The notes under the pieces were generated by a model. It saw only the letters and a program-made list of their open reading frames with translations, did no database searches and had not been told where the DNA came from. The position numbers and the translations under genes are program-made. Positions 60,880-64,000 of a stretch of DNA of 64,000 nucleotides are shown one piece after another. The stretch comes from Micromonospora avicenniae (lineage in GTDB: Bacteria > Actinomycetota > Actinomycetes > Mycobacteriales > Micromonosporaceae): assembly GCF_900156065.1 (NCBI RefSeq), contig NZ_FTNF01000008.1, positions 124,001 through 188,000 of the forward strand. The letters run 5' to 3'. Every line of letters starts with the position of its first letter. Positions within the stretch are counted from its first letter, which is position 1.

Positions 60880-62037
60880 ATGAGCGCGGACCTCGTGATC
60901 GTCGGCGCGGGCGTGGTGGGTGCGGCCAGCGCGTACTTCGCGGCGTCGGCGGGACTGCGGGTGGTCGTCGTCGAGCGCGACTCGATCGCAGGCGGCACCT
61001 CGAGCGCCGGCGAGGGCAACGTGCTGGTGTCCGACAAGGAGGCCGGTCCCGAACTCGACCTGGCCCTGTACTCGCAGCAGGTCTGGCGTGCGGACCTCGC
61101 CGGACACGGTGACCTCTGGGAGTTCGAGTCCAAGGGCGGCCTCGTCGTCGCGGCCTCGGAGCAGGGCGTCGCGTCGCTGCGCGCGCTCGCCGTCCAGCAA
61201 CGCCGGTGCGGTGTCGAGGTCCGCGACGTCGCCCGGGACGAGTTGCGCGACTACGAGCCGCATCTCGCCCCGCAGCTCGCCGGGGGCGCCTTCTACCCCC
61301 AGGACGCCCAGGTCCAGCCGATGCTGGTCGCGGCCCACCTGCTCCGGCTGGCCCGCGAGCGCGGCGCCCAGGTGCGTACCCGCACCGAGGTGACCGGATT
61401 CCTCCGCCACGGCACCCGGGTGACCGGGGTGCGGACCTCGGCGGGCGACATCTCCGCCGGCGCGGTGCTCAACGCCGCCGGTACGTGGGCCGGCGGCGTC
61501 GCCGACCTCGCCGGGGTGCGCGTCCCCGTGCTGCCCCGGCGCGGTTTCATCCTGGTCACCCAGCCGATGCCGGCGCGGACGATCCGGCACAAGGTCTACG
61601 CCGCCGAGTACGTCGGTGACGTGGCCAGTTCCGATGCCGCGCTGCAGACCTCGCCCGTGGTCGAGGGCACCGCCGGCGGCACCATCCTCATCGGCGCATC
61701 CCGGGAACGCGTCGGATTCGACAGGAACGTGTCCGTCCCCGCCATCGGCACGCTCGCGGCAAAGGCGATCGAGCTGTTCCCGATGCTGCGTCAGGTCCGG
61801 GCGATGCGTACGTACCTCGGATTCCGTCCGTACTGCCCTGATCATCTGCCCGTCGTCGGCGCCGACCCCCGTGCGCCCGGCCTCTGGCACGCCTGCGGTC
61901 ACGAGGGCGCCGGCATCGGGCTGTCCGCCGGGACCGGGAAGCTGATCGCGCAGGCGCTCGTCGGGGAGCGGACGGACCTGGATCTCGCGCCGTTCGCCCC
62001 GGACCGTTTCCCGGAGGCCGAGGAGGAACCCCGGTGA
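60880..62037 (+). CDS. FAD-dependent amino-acid dehydrogenase (DadA-like), D-hydroxyproline dehydrogenase subunit
   Basis: This 385-residue flavoprotein (DAO family) oxidises an imino/amino acid, here probably cis-4-hydroxy-D-proline, to pyrroline-4-hydroxy-2-carboxylate. The FAD motif is IleValGlyAlaGlyValValGlyAlaAlaSer (residues 6-16), followed by ValValGluArgAsp. The C-terminal FAD segment is HisAlaCysGlyHisGluGlyAlaGlyIleGlyLeuSer (about 337-349). GGGGGGAGG lies 7 bases before ATG 60880. The stop overlaps the [2Fe-2S] subunit gene (GTGA), matching three-component dehydrogenases of pseudomonads. Confidence 0.9.
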   Translation: MSADLVIVGAGVVGAASAYFAASAGLRVVVVERDSIAGGTSSAGEGNVLVSDKEAGPELDLALYSQQVWRADLAGHGDLWEFESKGGLVVAASEQGVASLRALAVQQRRCGVEVRDVARDELRDYEPHLAPQLAGGAFYPQDAQVQPMLVAAHLLRLARERGAQVRTRTEVTGFLRHGTRVTGVRTSAGDISAGAVLNAAGTWAGGVADLAGVRVPVLPRRGFILVTQPMPARTIRHKVYAAEYVGDVASSDAALQTSPVVEGTAGGTILIGASRERVGFDRNVSVPAIGTLAAKAIELFPMLRQVRAMRTYLGFRPYCPDHLPVVGADPRAPGLWHACGHEGAGIGLSAGTGKLIAQALVGERTDLDLAPFAPDRFPEAEEEPR

Positions 62038-62330
62038 CCCATCAGATGACCTTCCGCGGCACGACCGTCGCGGCCGAGCCCGGCCAGAGCGTCGCCGCCG
62101 CGTTGATCGCCGCCGGAGTGACGGACTGGCGCACCACCGGCAAGGGAGGCCGTCCCCGTGGACTGTTTTGCGGGATCGGCATCTGCTTCGACTGCCTGAT
62201 CACCGTCGACGGGATCCCCGACCAGCGTGCCTGCCTCGTCGCCGCCGCCGACGGCATGCGGCTCGGCGCGGACGCCGAGCCGGGCGCGGCCCTCCAAGAC
62301 GCCTGTGGGCCGGGGGACGACGATGCATGA
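62034..62330 (+). CDS. [2Fe-2S] subunit of the dehydrogenase complex
   Basis: This 98-residue ferredoxin-like subunit passes electrons between the flavoprotein subunits. The cluster cysteines are Cys46-X4-Cys51-X2-Cys54-X12-Cys67, the plant-type arrangement also seen in HcnA and opine/hydroxyproline dehydrogenase small subunits. GTG 62034 overlaps the upstream stop. The following gene starts 8 bases before its end, so the three subunits are coupled. Confidence 0.9.
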   Translation: MTHQMTFRGTTVAAEPGQSVAAALIAAGVTDWRTTGKGGRPRGLFCGIGICFDCLITVDGIPDQRACLVAAADGMRLGADAEPGAALQDACGPGDDDA

Positions 62331-63813
62331 CGTAGCCGTGGTGGGTGCGGGTCCGGCCGGACTCGCCGCCGCCGTCGAAGCCGCCGAGGCCGGACTCGGC
62401 GTCACGCTGATCGACACCGCCGCACAGCCCGGCGGGCAGTACTGGCGCCACTACGACCAGACCCACGCCCGCCCCGATGATCATGTCGGTCACCACGGCT
62501 GGTCCGTCTTCACGCGGCTGCGGGCCCGCCTGGACGCCCTCCGAGCCACCGGCCGGATCCACTACCTGCCCGGTCAACAGGTCTGGCTCATCACCCGGGA
62601 ACCGAACGGCCCGTTCACGCTGCAGGTCACCGCCGCCACGGCCGCGGCCACCGCCGGCCGCTCCCAGGACGGCTCGGACCGGACGCTCGCCGCGCACGCG
62701 CTGATCCTGTGCCCCGGGGGATACGACAGGCAGTTGCCCGTGCCCGGCTGGGACCTGCCCGGCGTGCTGACCGCGGGCGGAGCGCAGGCCCTGCTCAAGG
62801 GACACCGCACGCCGGCGGGCAGGCGCGCGGTCGTCGCCGGAACCGGCCCGTTCCTGCTGCCCGTGGCCACCGGCCTCGCCCGGGCGGGGGTGACCGTCGT
62901 GGCCGTCGTCGAGGCCAACGCGACGCTGGGCTGGTTCCGCTCACCGGCCGGCGCGGCGTCCGCGCCCGGCAAGAGCGCCGAGGCTCTCCGGTACGCGGCG
63001 CTGATGGCCCGGCACCGTATCCCGTACCGGACCCGAACGGTGATCCGTGAGGTGCTCGGAACGAACCGCGCGGAGGCGGTCCGAGTCGCGCGGGTGGACC
63101 GCGACGGCCGCCCGACCGGTCCGGACGAGGAGATCGCCGTCGACCTCGTGGCGCTCGGCTGGGGCTTCACCCCCTCCCTGGAGTTGCCGCTCATGCTCGG
63201 CGCGCAGACGACGATGGACACCGACGGCTCGCTCGTCGTGGCCGTCGACGATCGCCAACGCAGCAGCGTCGACGGACTGTACGTCGCCGGTGAGGCCACC
63301 GGCGTGGGCGGTGCGGCCTTGGCGGTCCACGAGGGACGGCTGGGTGCGCTCGCCCTCGCCGCCGAACGTGGGCGCCCGGCCGACCCGGCGCTGATGAGAC
63401 GGTTGCGCGGTGCCGTACGGCGGGGCCGCCGGTTCGCCTCCGCCATGCACCGGACCTACCCGTTGCCCCGTGCCTGGCCCGACTGGTTGACGGACACCAC
63501 GCTCGTCTGCCGCTGCGAGGAGGTGGCCTACGGTGACCTGCGTCGGGCCCACCACGACCTCGGCGCGGAGGACGCCCGCACGCTCAAGATGCTGGCGCGG
63601 CCGGGAATGGGCTGGTGCCAGGGACGGGTTTGCGGCCTCGCCACCGCGGGCATCGCGGCCTGGCTGAGTGGACGCGAGACCGGCGTGGACGACCTGCGTC
63701 CGCTGGCCACCCGCAGCCTCGCCGTGCCGGTGCCGCTGGGTGAGCTGGCCGCACTGGTCGAGGAGACGACGCCGCCCGAGGCGGCCGACGAAGGAGGACG
63801 AAACGGTGACTGA
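62323..63813 (+). CDS. NAD(P)/FAD oxidoreductase subunit (HcnB-like) of the dehydrogenase
   Basis: This 496-residue subunit has an N-terminal FAD motif ValValGlyAlaGlyProAlaGlyLeuAlaAla (about residues 6-16), a second nucleotide motif near 170-190 and the late FAD motif TyrValAlaGlyGluAlaThrGlyValGlyGly (about 322-332). The C-terminal BFD-like domain holds Cys396-Arg-Cys398 and Cys432-X4-Cys437, which bind another [2Fe-2S] cluster. Electrons from D-hydroxyproline would flow through it to the respiratory chain. ATG 62323 follows GGGGGA with 4-6 bases spacing. Confidence 0.9.
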   Translation: MHDVAVVGAGPAGLAAAVEAAEAGLGVTLIDTAAQPGGQYWRHYDQTHARPDDHVGHHGWSVFTRLRARLDALRATGRIHYLPGQQVWLITREPNGPFTLQVTAATAAATAGRSQDGSDRTLAAHALILCPGGYDRQLPVPGWDLPGVLTAGGAQALLKGHRTPAGRRAVVAGTGPFLLPVATGLARAGVTVVAVVEANATLGWFRSPAGAASAPGKSAEALRYAALMARHRIPYRTRTVIREVLGTNRAEAVRVARVDRDGRPTGPDEEIAVDLVALGWGFTPSLELPLMLGAQTTMDTDGSLVVAVDDRQRSSVDGLYVAGEATGVGGAALAVHEGRLGALALAAERGRPADPALMRRLRGAVRRGRRFASAMHRTYPLPRAWPDWLTDTTLVCRCEEVAYGDLRRAHHDLGAEDARTLKMLARPGMGWCQGRVCGLATAGIAAWLSGRETGVDDLRPLATRSLAVPVPLGELAALVEETTPPEAADEGGRNGD

Positions 63814-64000
63814 CGTGCTGAGCCGTGACCCGCGTACCGGCAGGCCGCTGGAACGCGTCGCGACCGAGTCGACGGCGCAGGATGTGGATCGCGCGGTACG
63901 CGCCGCCGCAGCCGCCGGACCTGCCCTGCGGGACCCCGTCCGGCGGGCGGACCTGCTGCGCACGGCCGCCGCGCTCCTGGAGAAGAGCGGGGAGGAGATC
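63806..64000 (+). CDS. aldehyde dehydrogenase, 5' part (probable 2-oxoglutarate semialdehyde dehydrogenase)
   Basis: GTG 63806 overlaps the end of the previous gene by 8 bases and has AAGGAGG about 8 bases upstream. The 65 codons in the window read like the N-terminus of an aldehyde dehydrogenase: AspProArgThrGlyArgPro, then AspValAspArgAlaValArgAlaAlaAlaAlaAlaGly, and a helix ArgAlaAspLeuLeuArgThrAlaAlaAlaLeuLeuGlu. The catalytic Cys lies beyond the window. In this operon it would oxidise 2-oxoglutarate semialdehyde to 2-oxoglutarate, the last step of hydroxyproline breakdown. Confidence 0.82.
   Translation, partial: MTDVLSRDPRTGRPLERVATESTAQDVDRAVRAAAAAGPALRDPVRRADLLRTAAALLEKSGEEI

Overview
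This 64 kb window comes from a very GC-rich Gram-positive actinomycete, most likely a Micromonospora-like member of the Micromonosporaceae. That placement is an inference. It rests on extreme GC bias at third codon positions, many GTG starts, a nickel superoxide dismutase, a KorAB oxoacid:ferredoxin oxidoreductase, Tat and lipoprotein exoenzymes, an HspR-type heat-shock box and several leaderless transcripts. I see no rRNA, tRNA, CRISPR array, insertion sequence or prophage.

Layout. 1-7.6 kb holds secreted hydrolases: an M64 peptidase, an M14 carboxypeptidase with an altered metal ligand, and a Tat-exported penicillin-acylase-type amidohydrolase, followed by a 16-bp tandem repeat. 7.9-15 kb is housekeeping: a YjbR/MmcQ protein behind a tiny leaderless ORF, LtrA, KorB/KorA, sodN with a MerR-type promoter, and a radical SAM enzyme with unusual cysteine spacing. 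15-20.4 kb holds a membrane protein, an Asp-box propeller gene coupled to a MoaD/ThiS-like protein ending in Gly-Gly, a TetR regulator, a PAP2 phosphatase with a frayed 3' end, and an SMI1/KNR4 protein. 20.6-30.4 kb returns to exoenzymes: GH92 mannosidase behind a LacI-like operator, a small protein coupled to a Tat amidase, and a large M14 peptidase. 30.4-41.5 kb holds a CDF transporter, Hsp20, a secreted alpha/beta hydrolase, an M6-like protease, three lipoproteins (one TlpA-like), a GH3 lipoprotein and another secreted hydrolase.

41.8-47.2 kb is a complete Opp/Dpp-type ABC importer operon (two permeases, binding lipoprotein, fused double ATPase). It is followed by two secreted proteins read from the minus strand (a small cysteine-containing protein and a ThuA-RICIN protein). 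49.5-53.3 kb is a tight three-gene unit: a DUF6338-like membrane protein, a 59-residue acidic protein, and a membrane-anchored CHAT caspase-like protease with a helical repeat region. This is my best candidate for an undescribed system.

53.4 kb to the end holds gamma-glutamyltransferase and then one long operon for scavenging hydroxyproline peptides. Its genes are a proline iminopeptidase-like hydrolase, aminopeptidase P, a DapA-family deaminase, 4-hydroxyproline epimerase, a GntR regulator, a three-component D-hydroxyproline dehydrogenase (DadA-like FAD, [2Fe-2S] and NAD/FAD subunits), and the start of an aldehyde dehydrogenase cut by the window edge. Together these would release N-terminal proline/hydroxyproline from peptides and convert it through D-hydroxyproline and pyrroline-4-hydroxy-2-carboxylate to 2-oxoglutarate. 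Most transcription units end in perfect hairpins of 10-24 bp.
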